A DNA stretch of 64,000 nt, taken from assembly GCF_001905665.1 (NCBI RefSeq), contig NZ_LIVX01000004.1:337019-401018 (forward strand), given 5' to 3'. The notes below the pieces were generated by a model that was not told where the DNA came from, did no database searches, and saw only the letters and a list, made by a program, of their open reading frames with translations. This stretch comes from Streptomyces sp. CB02261. Its GTDB lineage: Bacteria > Actinomycetota > Actinomycetes > Streptomycetales > Streptomycetaceae. Of the stretch, positions 35,289-45,166 are shown one piece after another; position 1 is the first letter of the stretch; the number at the start of each line of letters is the position of its first letter. The position numbers and the translations under genes are program-made.

Positions 35289-36331
35289 ACGACCTCCAGG
35301 TCAGTGGCGTGGTCAAGTCGTACGGCCCCGGCGCCAGGGTCCTCGACGGCCTCGACCTCACCGTCCAGGGCGGGCACCTCGCCGCCGTCCTCGGCCCCTC
35401 CGGCTGCGGCAAGACCACCCTGCTGCGCGTGATCGCCGGTTTTCTGCGTGCCGACGCCGGCACCGTCACGGTCGCCGGGCGTCCTCTCGCGGGCCCCGGC
35501 GTCCACCTCCCGCCCGAGCGCCGCCGCATCGGCATCGTCCCCCAGGAAGGCGCCCTCTTCCCGCACCTGAGCGTGGCCCGCAACGTCGCCTTCGGCCTGA
35601 CCGGCACCGAGCGCGGAGCCCGCGCGAAGCGTGTCGAGGAGATGCTGGACCTCGTCGGGCTCGGCGGCTACGGCGACCGGATGCCGCACGAACTCTCCGG
35701 CGGCCAGCAACAGCGCGTCGCCCTGGCCCGCGCCCTCGCCCCCGAGCCCCATCTCGTCCTCCTCGACGAGCCGTTCAGCGCCCTCGACAGCGGACTGCGC
35801 GGGGCCGTACGGGCGGAGGTCCGCGCCGTACTCCGGGCCAGCGGCGCGACCGCCGTCCTCGTCACCCACGACCAGCAGGAGGCTCTCTCCACGGCCGACG
35901 TCGTCGCCGTCGTCCGTGACGGCCGCGTCGCGCAGTGCGCCACCCCCGAGGAGCTCTACCGGCGCCCCACCGAGCCCTGGGTGGCCTCCTTCGTCGGCGA
36001 CGCCGTCTTCATCACCGGCACGGCCGACGAGCGCATCGCCACCACCCGTCTGGGCCGCATTCCCCTCGCCGCCGCCCCCAAGGGCCTGCGCGAGGGCCTC
36101 GTCCTCCTCCGCCCGGAACAGTTCCACCTCACCGACCCGGACGATTCGACCGCCCAAGGCACCGTCACCGACGTCCGTTTCTACGGCCACGACTCCATGG
36201 TCACCGTCGCCGTGGACGGCCTGGACCAGCCGATCGACATCCGCACCCCTGGTCCGCTCCAGGCGCACCCCGGCGGCAGGATCGGCATCCGGGTCACCGG
36301 CGAGGCCACCCTGCACGACCCTCCCGCCTGA
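35285..36331 (+). CDS. fbpC: Fe3+ ABC transporter ATP-binding protein (FbpC type)
   Basis: The product is 348 residues. It has Walker A GPSGCGKTT (about 37-45), Q-loop VPQEGALFP, signature LSGGQQQR, Walker B LVLLDEPFSALD and H-loop LVTHD. The last 110 residues form a TOBE-like domain (LLRPEQFHLTD, VTDVRFYGHDSMVTV), as in FbpC/PotA importers. ATG 35285 overlaps the permease stop. It powers ferric-iron uptake with the two upstream genes. A 17-bp hairpin terminator follows about 140 bp downstream. Confidence 0.93.
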   Translation: MNDLQVSGVVKSYGPGARVLDGLDLTVQGGHLAAVLGPSGCGKTTLLRVIAGFLRADAGTVTVAGRPLAGPGVHLPPERRRIGIVPQEGALFPHLSVARNVAFGLTGTERGARAKRVEEMLDLVGLGGYGDRMPHELSGGQQQRVALARALAPEPHLVLLDEPFSALDSGLRGAVRAEVRAVLRASGATAVLVTHDQQEALSTADVVAVVRDGRVAQCATPEELYRRPTEPWVASFVGDAVFITGTADERIATTRLGRIPLAAAPKGLREGLVLLRPEQFHLTDPDDSTAQGTVTDVRFYGHDSMVTVAVDGLDQPIDIRTPGPLQAHPGGRIGIRVTGEATLHDPPA

Positions 36332-36470
36332 GTCGCCAGGTCTCGGCACCGCTTGCCGGCGATGAGGTGGCCTTTACGGCGTGTTCATCCCTGGGACCTT
36401 CCGGGCCGTGTCCGTGCGTCGCATCGGCCGGCACCTCACGGTCCCTGTGGGGACCGGCGCACGTGAACGG

Positions 36471-36507
36471 CCGGAGCGCACCTCGACCCGGTCGAGGTGC
36501 GCTCCGG
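36471..36507. terminator. Bidirectional terminator between fbpC and the GH16 gene
   Basis: A perfect 17-bp stem with a 3-nt loop (arms beginning CCGGAGCGCACCTCGAC) is followed by a G-run instead of T on the plus strand. It lies between convergent genes, 45 bp from the GH16 stop, and can serve both transcripts. Confidence 0.85.
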
Positions 36508-36551
36508 GGGGGGCCTGGCCCCCCTGATGCCGTGCGGTGCGGCGGGTGGGG

Positions 36552-37502
36552 TCAGGCCTTCGGGACGGTGTTGACGTAGTCGGCGCCCGTGCTGTGGAAG
36601 CCGGCCACCGTCTTCTGGACGTCCGCCGGGGAGACGGCCTCGTCGGCCTTGTAGTAGACCCAGTCGACCTTCATGTCCCAGGTGCGCGGGCCGCCGGTGA
36701 AGGGGAGGTCGATGAACCAGTTGCTGAAGTGGATGTCCATCTGCTCGCGCGGGACGTACTTGCCGGAGCTGGTGAACACCGGCTTGCCGTCCAGGGAGTA
36801 GGTGACCTTTCCGTCCATGGCGGTGATCATCACGGTGTGCCAGCCCCCGAGGCGCCGCTCGAGGGTCTTGTGGACGCGGTCCGGCGGGTCGGCCTTGTAC
36901 CAGCTGACGGTGTCGAGCTGGGGACCCGTCGAACCCCAGCCGCCGTTCGGCAGGTACTCGAAGTCGAGTTCGCTGTAGTTCTCCGAGGAGTCCGAGGAGG
37001 AGATCGGGAAGAAGGTCTGGACGACGTGGTCGCCGTCGCGTCCGCGCGTGGGCTTGTCGCTGAAGTGGACCCGGGCGGCGAAGGTTCCCGTGAAGAAGTT
37101 CCGGCTCGTGGTCTGCACCTCGACCTGCGTGGTGCCCTGTTCGGTGCCGTCGGTGGAGGAGCGCAGTCGTAGGACCTTGCCCCCCTCGGCCGCCGGGTCG
37201 GACAGGAAGGAGGCGCCGTCGGCGCTCCAGGTGTCCTTGATCCCCGGGCCGCCCCCGCCGGTACGGAACTCCCAGCCGTGCTCGGCGAAGGAGGGGTCGT
37301 CGGCGCCGGTGTAGTCGAAGTCGTCGAAGAGGGTTCCCGGCGGCCCGGTGGGAGTCGGCGAGGCGTCCCGCGCGGGCCCGGCGGCGTCGGTGCTCCCGCC
37401 GGCCTCGGGGTCGGCGGAACACGCGGCGAGTGCGCACAGGAGGACGGGCACCGTGAGCGCCGTCCACGCGCGGCGACGAGAGGTGCGGCGGGGCTGGCTC
37501 AC
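36552..37502 (-). CDS. GH16-family glycoside hydrolase lipoprotein
   Basis: The product is 316 residues. A signal peptide with the lipobox LAAC (Cys28) is followed by a Pro/Thr linker and a concanavalin-like beta-jelly roll. The GH16 catalytic motif E-L-D-F-E is intact within YSELDFEYLP, and WHTVMITAMDGKVTYSLDG and the late DIHFSNWFID strand match family members. GH16 enzymes cut beta-1,3/1,4-glucans and galactans. Here it is tethered to the outer membrane face. The GTG start at 37502 is preceded by AAGGAG. It is divergent from the polysaccharide operon across about 290 bp that show only promoter-like AT-richer DNA, so a role in remodelling the same surface polymer is possible. Confidence 0.88.
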   Translation of the reverse strand: MSQPRRTSRRRAWTALTVPVLLCALAACSADPEAGGSTDAAGPARDASPTPTGPPGTLFDDFDYTGADDPSFAEHGWEFRTGGGGPGIKDTWSADGASFLSDPAAEGGKVLRLRSSTDGTEQGTTQVEVQTTSRNFFTGTFAARVHFSDKPTRGRDGDHVVQTFFPISSSDSSENYSELDFEYLPNGGWGSTGPQLDTVSWYKADPPDRVHKTLERRLGGWHTVMITAMDGKVTYSLDGKPVFTSSGKYVPREQMDIHFSNWFIDLPFTGGPRTWDMKVDWVYYKADEAVSPADVQKTVAGFHSTGADYVNTVPKA

Positions 37503-37794
37503 GCAGGCTCCTTGGAGCGTAGGGGCGGCGTGTGGGCACGCCCGTACACGGGGGTCACACGCTGATCACATGAATGGAGGCGTCATCCTAGCGAAGGGTT
37601 CCGGCCAGCCCGCAGCGTGTGCCCGACCGACCGCTCAGGAGCCGGGCAAACGCGGCCCGACATACCGATCCGGTTACGACACTCGAACGGATCATGTCAA
37701 AAGCGGATATCGCACACCAACTGACAGGAGCCATCCGCTAAGTTCCGCTCTACGCTTAAGTCGTCTACCTCCCTGCACAAAAAGGCCACACCAG

Positions 37795-38088
37795 ATGCGC
37801 CAAGTCTCCACATCCTTCGGGCGTGGACCGGCATACCCGGCACAGGCCGTCGTGGCCGAATCCAGTCTCCAGGAGGCTGTTCCGGCACCGGTGTTCGTCG
37901 ACCAGTCGGGACTGCGCAGCCGTCTGTTCCGGCGCTTCGGCTGGCCGGTCTCCGTGGTCGGCGCGATCCTGGCGGCCGCCATGGGCAGCAGCCTGATCGG
38001 CATGCAGTCGGACGCCCCGGCGATGGAGATCCCGCCGAAGCCTTCGTACGCGCCCACCAGGGGACCCCTGGCTCCGTCGTTGCTCTAA
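37795..38088 (+). CDS. Small membrane protein heading the polysaccharide operon
   Basis: This 97-residue protein has a cytosolic N-terminus of about 45 residues, a charged RSRLFRRFGW patch, one membrane segment (PVSVVGAILAAAMGSSLIGM), and a short Pro-rich external tail ending APTRGPLAPSLL. No domain is recognised. ATG 37795 is preceded by AAAAAGG at about 9 bp. It lies 162 bp upstream of the deacetylase/glycosyltransferase gene on the same strand and may be an accessory subunit of the synthase, as small membrane partners are in PNAG systems. In mat loci a small gene also precedes the bifunctional one, as far as I recall. Confidence 0.7.
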   Translation: MRQVSTSFGRGPAYPAQAVVAESSLQEAVPAPVFVDQSGLRSRLFRRFGWPVSVVGAILAAAMGSSLIGMQSDAPAMEIPPKPSYAPTRGPLAPSLL

Positions 38089-38250
38089 CAGGCGCGGTCG
38101 GCCGCACCCCACCCCAGACGTGCGGCCGCCACGCCGAACATCGCGACATCCCACGGCCCACCGCCACCATCGCGCCGCCCGGAGCAACGCCTGCGGGCCG
38201 GCCGGCCGAGCGTGCCTGATCGTCCGCACCACCCATCTCCAGGAGCGCCC

Positions 38251-40401
38251 TTGTCCCGCCACCAGCGTCGTCGGCAGTCCCTGCTGAGACCGCGCCGACT
38301 GGCCGCGCCGCCGCTGCGCTTCTTCATGCCGCTGTCCCTGCTGGCCTGCCTGCTCGCGCTCCTCGTCCTGCGCGGCCTCGCCACCAACGAGGCCTTCCAC
38401 GACACCCGGATCGCGACCTCGGTCGACAAGACGATGGTGCCGGAGAACCTGCTCAAGGGCGGCCCGATCATCGACGCGCGCGGTGCCAGGAACGAGCGCC
38501 CGGTGAGCTACCGGGTCCCCGACCACACCGTGGTCCTGAGCTTCGACGACGGCCCCTCCCCGGAGTGGACCCCGAAGATCCTGGACGTGCTCGCGGCCCA
38601 CGACGTCCACGCGGTCTTCTTCGTGACCGGCGCGATGACCACGCGTCACCCGGAGCTGATCCGGCAGATCGTCGCGGGCGGCCACGAGATCGGTGTGCAC
38701 ACCTTCACCCACCCCGACCTGGTGTACCAGTCCGAGACCCGGATCAGCTGGGAGCTGGCGCAGACGCAGCTGGCGCTGGCCGGCGTCGCCGGCGTCCACA
38801 GCGCGCTGTTCCGCCCGCCGTACTCCTCGGAGGCCTCGGCGCTCGACAACTGGAACTACCCGGTGATCAAGTATGTGGGTTCCCACGGCTACCTCACCGC
38901 GTTCATCGACCGCGACACCCACGACTGGAAGCGTCCCGGCGTCGACGCGATCGTCAAGGCGGCGATGCCGCGCAGGCCCGGCGCGGGCGAGCTGGTCCTG
39001 CTGCACGACGCGGGTGGCGACCGTACCGAGACCCTCGCCGCGCTCGAGCAGATCATCGTGAAGCTGAAGGGCGAGGGGTACCGCTTCGCCACCGTCTCCG
39101 AGGCGCTCGGCGCCACCGACGCCACCGTGCCGGTGCACGGCTACCAGCTGTGGGCGGGCAAGTGCTTCATCTGGGCCAGCCAGGCCGCCGTGTTCACCCT
39201 GCCGGTGCTGGTCGCGCTGCTGGCTGTCGTCGGCTTCCTCAACTTCGGCCGGTTCGCCCTGATGCTGGTCCTCGCGCCGCTCCACGCCCGGCGCTCCCGG
39301 CGGCGGGACGCGTGGGGGCCACCCGTCACCGAGCCGGTCACCGTACTCGTCCCGGCCTACAACGAGCGCGAGTGCATCGCCAACACCCTCAACTCGCTGG
39401 CCGTCAGTGACTATCCGATCGAGGTCATCGTCATCGACGACGGCTCCACGGACGGCACGGCGGACATCGTCGAGGCGATGGCCCTGCCGTTCGTCCGGCT
39501 GATCCGCCAGGCCAACGGTGGCAAGTCCACCGCGCTCAACACCGGAATCGCGGCGGCGTCGCACGACATCGTCGTGATGATGGACGGCGACACCGTCTTC
39601 GAGCCGTCCACCGTGCGCGAGCTGGTCCAGCCGTTCGGCGACCGGTCGATCGGCGCGGTCGCGGGCAACGCCAAGGTCGGCAACCGGGACAGCCTGATCG
39701 GCGCCTGGCAGCACATCGAGTACGTCCTCGGCCACAACCTGGACCGCCGGATGTACGACATGCTCAACGTCATCCCGACCATCCCCGGCGCGGTCGGCGC
39801 CTTCCGCAAGGAAGCCCTGTGGCGGGTCGGCGGGATGAGCGACGACACCCTCGCCGAGGACACCGACATCACCATGGCGGTGCTCTGCGACGGCTGGCGG
39901 ATCGTCTACGCCGAGCGCGCCCGCGCCTGGACCGAGGCCCCCGCGAGCCTCCAGCAGCTCTGGTCCCAGCGGTACCGCTGGAGCTACGGCAGCATGCAGG
40001 CGATGTGGAAGCACCGGCGCGCCGTGATCGCCCGCGGTCCGGCCGGGCGCTTCGGCCGGCTCGGGCTGCCGCTCGTGGTGCTGTTCGGCGTGGTCGCCCC
40101 GCTGCTCGCGCCGCTGGTCGACATGTTCCTGCTGTACGGCGTGCTGTTCGCGGACGCCCCGATCACCCTCGCCAGCTGGGGCGGCTTCATCCTGCTCCAG
40201 GCCGTGCTGTCCTGGTACGCCTTCCGGCTCGACGGCGAGAAGCCCCTGCATCTCATCAGCCTGCCGATCCAGCAGCTGGTCTATCGGCAGCTGATGTACA
40301 TCGTCCTGTTGCAGTCCACGATCACGGCGCTGACCGGTGGCCGGCTGCGCTGGCAGAAGCTCCGGCGCACCGGCGAGGTCGCCGCGCCCGTGGAGGCCTG
40401 A
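38251..40401 (+). CDS. matB: Bifunctional polysaccharide deacetylase / family 2 glycosyltransferase (MatB-like)
   Basis: The product is 716 residues. A membrane anchor (about 25-43) is followed by a NodB deacetylase domain with SFDDGPS (about 96-102), the metal-binding HTFTH (149-153) and FRPPYSS. After a second membrane segment comes a GT2 synthase domain with DDGSTDGT (about 396), MMDGDT, EDTD (about 536) and the processivity motif QRYRW (573-577), then C-terminal membrane helices. This is the plan of hyaluronan/PNAG-type synthases fused to an N-deacetylase, as in Streptomyces MatB, which makes the adhesive poly-GlcNAc that aggregates hyphae. TTG 38251 was chosen for AGGAG 5 bp upstream; the frame opens at GTG 38212. 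Confidence 0.92.
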   Translation: MSRHQRRRQSLLRPRRLAAPPLRFFMPLSLLACLLALLVLRGLATNEAFHDTRIATSVDKTMVPENLLKGGPIIDARGARNERPVSYRVPDHTVVLSFDDGPSPEWTPKILDVLAAHDVHAVFFVTGAMTTRHPELIRQIVAGGHEIGVHTFTHPDLVYQSETRISWELAQTQLALAGVAGVHSALFRPPYSSEASALDNWNYPVIKYVGSHGYLTAFIDRDTHDWKRPGVDAIVKAAMPRRPGAGELVLLHDAGGDRTETLAALEQIIVKLKGEGYRFATVSEALGATDATVPVHGYQLWAGKCFIWASQAAVFTLPVLVALLAVVGFLNFGRFALMLVLAPLHARRSRRRDAWGPPVTEPVTVLVPAYNERECIANTLNSLAVSDYPIEVIVIDDGSTDGTADIVEAMALPFVRLIRQANGGKSTALNTGIAAASHDIVVMMDGDTVFEPSTVRELVQPFGDRSIGAVAGNAKVGNRDSLIGAWQHIEYVLGHNLDRRMYDMLNVIPTIPGAVGAFRKEALWRVGGMSDDTLAEDTDITMAVLCDGWRIVYAERARAWTEAPASLQQLWSQRYRWSYGSMQAMWKHRRAVIARGPAGRFGRLGLPLVVLFGVVAPLLAPLVDMFLLYGVLFADAPITLASWGGFILLQAVLSWYAFRLDGEKPLHLISLPIQQLVYRQLMYIVLLQSTITALTGGRLRWQKLRRTGEVAAPVEA

Positions 40402-40403
40402 TC

Positions 40404-41669
40404 ATGACCACATCCTTCGAGTCCGGGGGCAACCAGGACACGCTCCGGCTGCGCGTCCCCGCCGCTCTGCGACGGGAACCGGTGCAGGAGCCGAAGCCGG
40501 ACCCCACGGCACCGTCCCGGGCCAAGGGCGGCCGGGACCTCTATTTCGACCTGCTGCGCGCCCTGGCGCTGGTGCGCGTGGTGATCTACCACAACTTCGG
40601 CTGGTTCTGGCTGCCCGTCGTCTTCCCGTCCATGGGCGTGATGTTCGCGCTGGCCGGGTCGCTGATGGCCCGTTCGCTCAGCCGGCCCGCCCTCGGCGTC
40701 ATCCGGGGCCGCCTGCGCCGGCTGCTGCCGCCCATGTGGCTGTTCGGCGCGATCCTGCTCACCGCCCAGATCGTCGACGGCGGAGGGCCCGACGCCGAGG
40801 AGCACCCCGACTGGTGGTGGGGCAAGCTGCTGTTCTGGATCGTGCCGCTGAGCACCCCGCCGTACAGCGAGTCGCTGAACGGTTTCGACCAGCTGGTGGG
40901 GCCGGGCTGGGCGATGCAGGTCGTCGTCCCGCTCTGGTACCTCCGCGCGTACCTCTGGTTCGTCCTGCTGTCACCGCTGATGCTGTGGGCGCTGCGCCGG
41001 ATGCCGGTGGTGACGCTGTCCGCGCCGATCGCGGTGACGATCGTGTTGCACACGTACCTCATCGACCAGGAGTTCCTCTACGGCCGGGTCTGGGAGAACC
41101 TCAGCGACTTCGCCATGTTCGGCTCCTGCTGGATCCTCGGCATGGCTCATCAGGAGGGCCTGCTCAAGAAGATCCCGCAGTACGTCGTGCCGTCCGTCGC
41201 GCCGCTGATCATGGTGGCCGGCTGGTGGTACCTGCAGACCCGACCGGTCGATCCGACCGTGCCGACCGACATCGAGAGCTGGCCGATCGCCCAGGCCCTC
41301 TGGTCCTTCGGCTTCGTCGCCCTCCTGCTCCACGTCAGTCCCTCCTGGGAACACTGGCCCCGACCGATGGAACGCTGGAACGGCCTGGTCAGCCTGCTCA
41401 ACACACGCGCTGTCAGCGTCTATCTCTGGCACCAGGTCGCGTTGGTGGCCGCCATCCCGCTGATCGACCCCCTCTGGTCCGTCGGCTTCTTCTACGAGCA
41501 CTTCCGGTGGCTGCTGACCAGCCAGTGGTTCCCGCTGATCGTGGCGGTCCCCCTGATCGGACTGCTGGTGCTGGTCTTCGGCTGGGTCGAGGACGTGGCC
41601 GCGAAGCGCTCCCCGCGGCTCTTCCCGTACCCGCGCCGCGTCCGGGGCAGGCGCCGGGCCGGAGCCTGA
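40404..41669 (+). CDS. Acyltransferase-3 family membrane protein
   Basis: The product is 421 residues. A disordered N-terminal 45 residues is followed by about ten membrane segments. The acyltransferase-3 signature is present: RDLYFDLLRALALVRVVIYHNFG (catalytic His), RLRRLLPPMWLF and the late VYLWHQVAL block. It begins 2 bp after the synthase stop, so it belongs to the polysaccharide operon. It probably O-acylates (acetylates or succinylates) the GlcNAc polymer or its precursor. The family also includes lipid and antibiotic acyltransferases, but the context favours polymer decoration. Confidence 0.9.
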   Translation: MTTSFESGGNQDTLRLRVPAALRREPVQEPKPDPTAPSRAKGGRDLYFDLLRALALVRVVIYHNFGWFWLPVVFPSMGVMFALAGSLMARSLSRPALGVIRGRLRRLLPPMWLFGAILLTAQIVDGGGPDAEEHPDWWWGKLLFWIVPLSTPPYSESLNGFDQLVGPGWAMQVVVPLWYLRAYLWFVLLSPLMLWALRRMPVVTLSAPIAVTIVLHTYLIDQEFLYGRVWENLSDFAMFGSCWILGMAHQEGLLKKIPQYVVPSVAPLIMVAGWWYLQTRPVDPTVPTDIESWPIAQALWSFGFVALLLHVSPSWEHWPRPMERWNGLVSLLNTRAVSVYLWHQVALVAAIPLIDPLWSVGFFYEHFRWLLTSQWFPLIVAVPLIGLLVLVFGWVEDVAAKRSPRLFPYPRRVRGRRRAGA

Positions 41670-41854
41670 CGCGGGCGGGCGGTGGCACCCGCCCCGGGGA
41701 CGGGGCGGGCCGGCGCCGAACCTCGAAGTACCTCACGGGACGCGCGTCCTGTCGAGTGTTGCGTGTACCTCACTTGTGGGTGCTGTTCAAGGAGAGCCTC
41801 CTACGGCCAAGCTGAGCGGCGTGCTCCGGATCACCGCGGGTGCACTTTTCTGAT

Positions 41855-41869
41855 CGTGTTGCGAACACG
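41855..41869. promoter_or_regulatory. Inverted repeat upstream of pntA
   Basis: CGTGTT-GCG-AACACG forms a 15-bp inverted repeat, 36 bp before the pntA start. It may be an operator for a redox- or nucleotide-sensing regulator. The rest of the 235-bp gap holds only a weak GAGAGCCTC palindrome. Confidence 0.4.
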
Positions 41870-41904
41870 CCGTTGACGGCCACACCAGCGAACGGAGAAC
41901 ACTC

Positions 41905-43428
41905 GTGATTGTCGGAGTCCTCAAGGAAGCGCGGCCAGGTGAGAGTCGCGTCGCGGCCACGCCGGCCACGGTCCAACAGATCCGCACACTGGGGTACGAC
42001 GTGGTCGTCGACTCGGGCGCGGGGGTCGCGGCCGGCTTCACCGACAGCGCCTACGAGTCCGCCGGCGCGACCGTCGGCGACGCGGCCGCCGCGGACGTGG
42101 TGCTGGCGGTCAACGCCCCGGCCCCGGCGCAGCTGGACGGCGTACGACCGGAGGCGACGGTGATCGCCCTGTTCGCGCCCGCCTTCGACCCGGCGATGGT
42201 CGAGGACCTGGGACGGCGTCCCTTCACGGCGCTGTCGATGGACGCCGTGCCGCGCATCAGCCGGGCCCAGTCGATGGACGTGCTGTCGTCGATGGCGAAC
42301 ATCGCCGGCTACCGGGCCGTCATCGAGGCCGCGCACGAGTTCGGGCGCTTCTTCACCGGCCAGGTGACCGCGGCGGGCAAGGTGCCGCCGGCGAAGGTGC
42401 TCGTCGCGGGGGCCGGCGTCGCCGGTCTCGCGGCGATCGGCGCGTCCGGCTCGCTCGGCGCGATCGTACGGGCGACCGACCCGCGGCCCGAGGTGGCCGA
42501 CCAGGTCCGCTCGCTGGGCGGCGAGTACCTGTCGATCGAGTCCCCCGAGGTGGAGGTCTCGAAGACCGGTTACGCCAAGGAGATGGGCGACGACTACAAG
42601 GCCCGAGAGGTCGAGCTCTACGCCGCGCAGTGCCGCGAGGTCGACATCGTCATCACCACCGCGCTGATCCCGGGCCGTCCCGCGCCGACGCTGATCACCG
42701 CGGAGATGGTGGCGAGCATGAAGCCGGGGTCGGTGATCGTCGACATGGCGGCCGCCAACGGCGGCAACGTCGAGGGCACCGTGAAGGGCGAGAAGGTCGT
42801 CACGGAGAACGGCGTGACGATCATCGGCTACACCGATCTGGCGGGCCGGCTGCCGGCCCAGGCCTCGCAGCTGTACGGCACGAACCTGGTGAACCTGCTG
42901 AAGCTGATGACGCCGGGCAAGGACGGGTCGCTGGTCCTGGACTGGGACGACCCCGTGCAGCGCTCGATCACCGTCGTACGCGCCGGCGAGTCGGCGTGGC
43001 CGCCCCCGCCGGTCCAGGTCTCCGCCGCCCCGGCCCCCGCGGTGGTCGCGCCCGCGCAGGCGACACCGAAGAAGGCGCCGGCGACGGCGAAGCAGAGGTT
43101 CGGCGGCGTCGCCCTCGGCGCGCTGGCGCTGTTCCTCGCCGCCGCGTTCGCCCCCGCGGCACTGCTGCCCCACGTGACCGTCTTCGTGCTCGCCATCGTG
43201 ATCGGCTACTACGTGATCGGACACGTGCACCACGCGCTGCACACGCCGCTGATGTCGGTGACGAACGCGATCTCCGGGATCATCGTGGTCGGCGCGCTGC
43301 TGCAGATCGGCCACACCAGCATGACCGTCACGGTGCTCTCGTCCGTCGCGATCCTCCTGGCCAGTATCAACATCTTCGGCGGCTTCGCGGTGACGCGTCG
43401 CATGCTCGCCATGTTCAATCGGAGCTGA
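41905..43428 (+). CDS. pntA: NAD(P) transhydrogenase subunit alpha
   Basis: The product is 507 residues. The N-terminal domain I (1-370) binds NAD(H): [20 protein letters not shown] start, the nucleotide loop [20 protein letters not shown], and the family blocks [23 protein letters not shown] and [21 protein letters not shown] Pro/Ala linker leads to the membrane part of domain II (about 395-505). The length equals E. coli PntA, with the domain II segments fused, not split as pntAA/pntAB. GTG 41905 has GGAG 8 bp upstream. With pntB it uses the proton gradient to reduce NADP+ with NADH, feeding biosynthesis. Confidence 0.97.
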   Translation: MIVGVLKEARPGESRVAATPATVQQIRTLGYDVVVDSGAGVAAGFTDSAYESAGATVGDAAAADVVLAVNAPAPAQLDGVRPEATVIALFAPAFDPAMVEDLGRRPFTALSMDAVPRISRAQSMDVLSSMANIAGYRAVIEAAHEFGRFFTGQVTAAGKVPPAKVLVAGAGVAGLAAIGASGSLGAIVRATDPRPEVADQVRSLGGEYLSIESPEVEVSKTGYAKEMGDDYKAREVELYAAQCREVDIVITTALIPGRPAPTLITAEMVASMKPGSVIVDMAAANGGNVEGTVKGEKVVTENGVTIIGYTDLAGRLPAQASQLYGTNLVNLLKLMTPGKDGSLVLDWDDPVQRSITVVRAGESAWPPPPVQVSAAPAPAVVAPAQATPKKAPATAKQRFGGVALGALALFLAAAFAPAALLPHVTVFVLAIVIGYYVIGHVHHALHTPLMSVTNAISGIIVVGALLQIGHTSMTVTVLSSVAILLASINIFGGFAVTRRMLAMFNRS

Positions 43429-43429
43429 C

Positions 43430-44848
43430 ATGTCTGCGACCATCGCCGCACAGGCGGCCTACCTCGTTGCCGCGCTGCTGTTCATCCTCGCGCTGGCAGG
43501 ACTCTCCAAGCACGAAACGGCCCGGCTCGGCAACGCGTTCGGCATGCTCGGCATGGGCGTCGCGCTCGTCGCGACGGTCGTGCTCGCGTGGGACGGTGAC
43601 GTCAGCGGCGCCGGCATCGGCCTGATGGCCGTCGCCATGCTGATCGGCGCGCTGATCGGCCTGCAGCGGGCCCGCGGCGTCGAGATGACCGGGATGCCCG
43701 AACTGATCGCGCTGCTCCACTCCTTCGTCGGTCTGGCCGCCGTGCTGGTCAGCTGGAACGGCTTCCTCAACGTCGAGCACGACCCGGACGGCCACGAGGC
43801 CCAGGTCCTGGACGCGCTCGGCACCCTGGGCATCCACCACGCCGAGGTGTTCATCGGCCTGTTCATCGGCGCGGTGACCTTCACCGGCTCCGTCGTGGCC
43901 TACCTGAAGCTCGCCGCGAAGATGGACTCCAAGCCGCTGGTGCTGCCGGGCAAGAACGCCCTGAACCTCGGCTCGCTGGTCCTCTTCCTCGCCCTGACCG
44001 TCTGGTTCGTGATCACGCCCGAGCTGTGGCTGCTGATCACCGTGACGGTCCTGGCGCTCGCCCTCGGCTGGCACCTGGTGGCGTCGATCGGCGGCGGAGA
44101 CATGCCGGTCGTCGTCTCGATGCTCAACAGCTACTCCGGCTGGGCGGCGGCGGCCTCCGGCTTCCTGCTCGGAAACGACCTGCTGATCATCACCGGCGCG
44201 CTCGTCGGCTCCTCCGGTGCCTACCTGTCCTACATCATGTGCAAGGCGATGAACCGCTCGTTCCTCTCCGTGATCGCCGGCGGCTTCGGCATCGAGGCGC
44301 CGACGGGCTCGGACGTCGACTACGGCGAGCACCAGGAGACCACCGCCCAGGGCGCCGCCGAACTCCTCGGCTCGGCCCGCTCGGTGATCATCACTCCGGG
44401 ATACGGCATGGCCGTCGCGCAGGCTCAGTACCCGGTCGCGGAGCTCACTTCGAGGCTGCGCGCGAGGGGCGTCGACGTACGGTTCGGCATCCACCCCGTC
44501 GCCGGCCGCCTGCCCGGCCACATGAACGTCCTGCTGGCCGAGGCCAAGGTGCCGTACGACATCGTGCTGGAGATGGACGAGATCAACGACGACTTCGCCA
44601 AGACCGACGTCGTCCTCGTGATCGGCGCCAACGACACGGTCAACCCGGCCGGGGCGGACGACCCCAGCAGCCCGCTCGCCGGCATGCCGGTGCTCACCGT
44701 CTGGAACGCCGGCAAGGTCATCGTGTTCAAGCGCTCTATGGCCTCCGGATACGCCGGCGTGCAGAACCCGCTGTTCTTCCGTGAGAACACCGCGATGCTC
44801 TTCGGCGACGCGAAGGCCCGGGTCGAGGACATCGTCGGCGCCCTCTGA
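43430..44848 (+). CDS. pntB: NAD(P) transhydrogenase subunit beta
   Basis: The product is 472 residues. About eight or nine membrane segments (residues 1-265) are followed by the NADP(H)-binding domain [48 protein letters not shown], and [14 protein letters not shown] with the final [19 protein letters not shown] loop. All of these are diagnostic of PntB. It starts one base after pntA, with GGAG in the pntA stop region, so the two subunits are made together. A 17-bp hairpin terminator follows 18 bp after the stop. Confidence 0.97.
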   Translation: MSATIAAQAAYLVAALLFILALAGLSKHETARLGNAFGMLGMGVALVATVVLAWDGDVSGAGIGLMAVAMLIGALIGLQRARGVEMTGMPELIALLHSFVGLAAVLVSWNGFLNVEHDPDGHEAQVLDALGTLGIHHAEVFIGLFIGAVTFTGSVVAYLKLAAKMDSKPLVLPGKNALNLGSLVLFLALTVWFVITPELWLLITVTVLALALGWHLVASIGGGDMPVVVSMLNSYSGWAAAASGFLLGNDLLIITGALVGSSGAYLSYIMCKAMNRSFLSVIAGGFGIEAPTGSDVDYGEHQETTAQGAAELLGSARSVIITPGYGMAVAQAQYPVAELTSRLRARGVDVRFGIHPVAGRLPGHMNVLLAEAKVPYDIVLEMDEINDDFAKTDVVLVIGANDTVNPAGADDPSSPLAGMPVLTVWNAGKVIVFKRSMASGYAGVQNPLFFRENTAMLFGDAKARVEDIVGAL

Positions 44849-44865
44849 CAGACGGACCGGTTGAG

Positions 44866-44903
44866 CGAGGGGCCGTTCCGGAGCGATCCGGAACGGCCCC
44901 TCG
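44866..44903 (+). terminator. Terminator after pntB
   Basis: A perfect 17-bp stem with a GCGA loop (arm CGAGGGGCCGTTCCGGA), followed by TTC. It is related in sequence to the terminator after tRNA-Pro. Confidence 0.9.
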
Positions 44904-45118
44904 TTCATGCCCGGCGACCGACAGCGGGGGAGGCCTCCCGCGCCGCCGGGGGAAGGGAGGCGTGCCAGAAATCGGCGTAACGGCCGCCGTGGCCCGGCAG
45001 GGTGTCGTGGCTCCCCTCCTCGTCGGGGTGAGGACTGGGGGCGAACACAGCTCCGCCCCGGGCAGACGCGGGGAAAGGGGGCGGCTCCGGCGGCGTCACA
45101 GCCGCGGCGCAACGCGGA

Positions 45119-45152
45119 CCGCCCCGTCCTGCGCGGCCGCAGGACGGGGCGG
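45119..45152 (-). terminator. Terminator of the SHOCT-protein gene
   Basis: A perfect 15-bp stem with a 4-nt loop (arm CCGCCCCGTCCTGCG) lies 14 bp beyond the SHOCT gene stop on the minus strand. The flanking 44904-45118 contains nothing else recognisable. Confidence 0.85.
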
Positions 45153-45166
45153 GGCGAACTTCCGTG

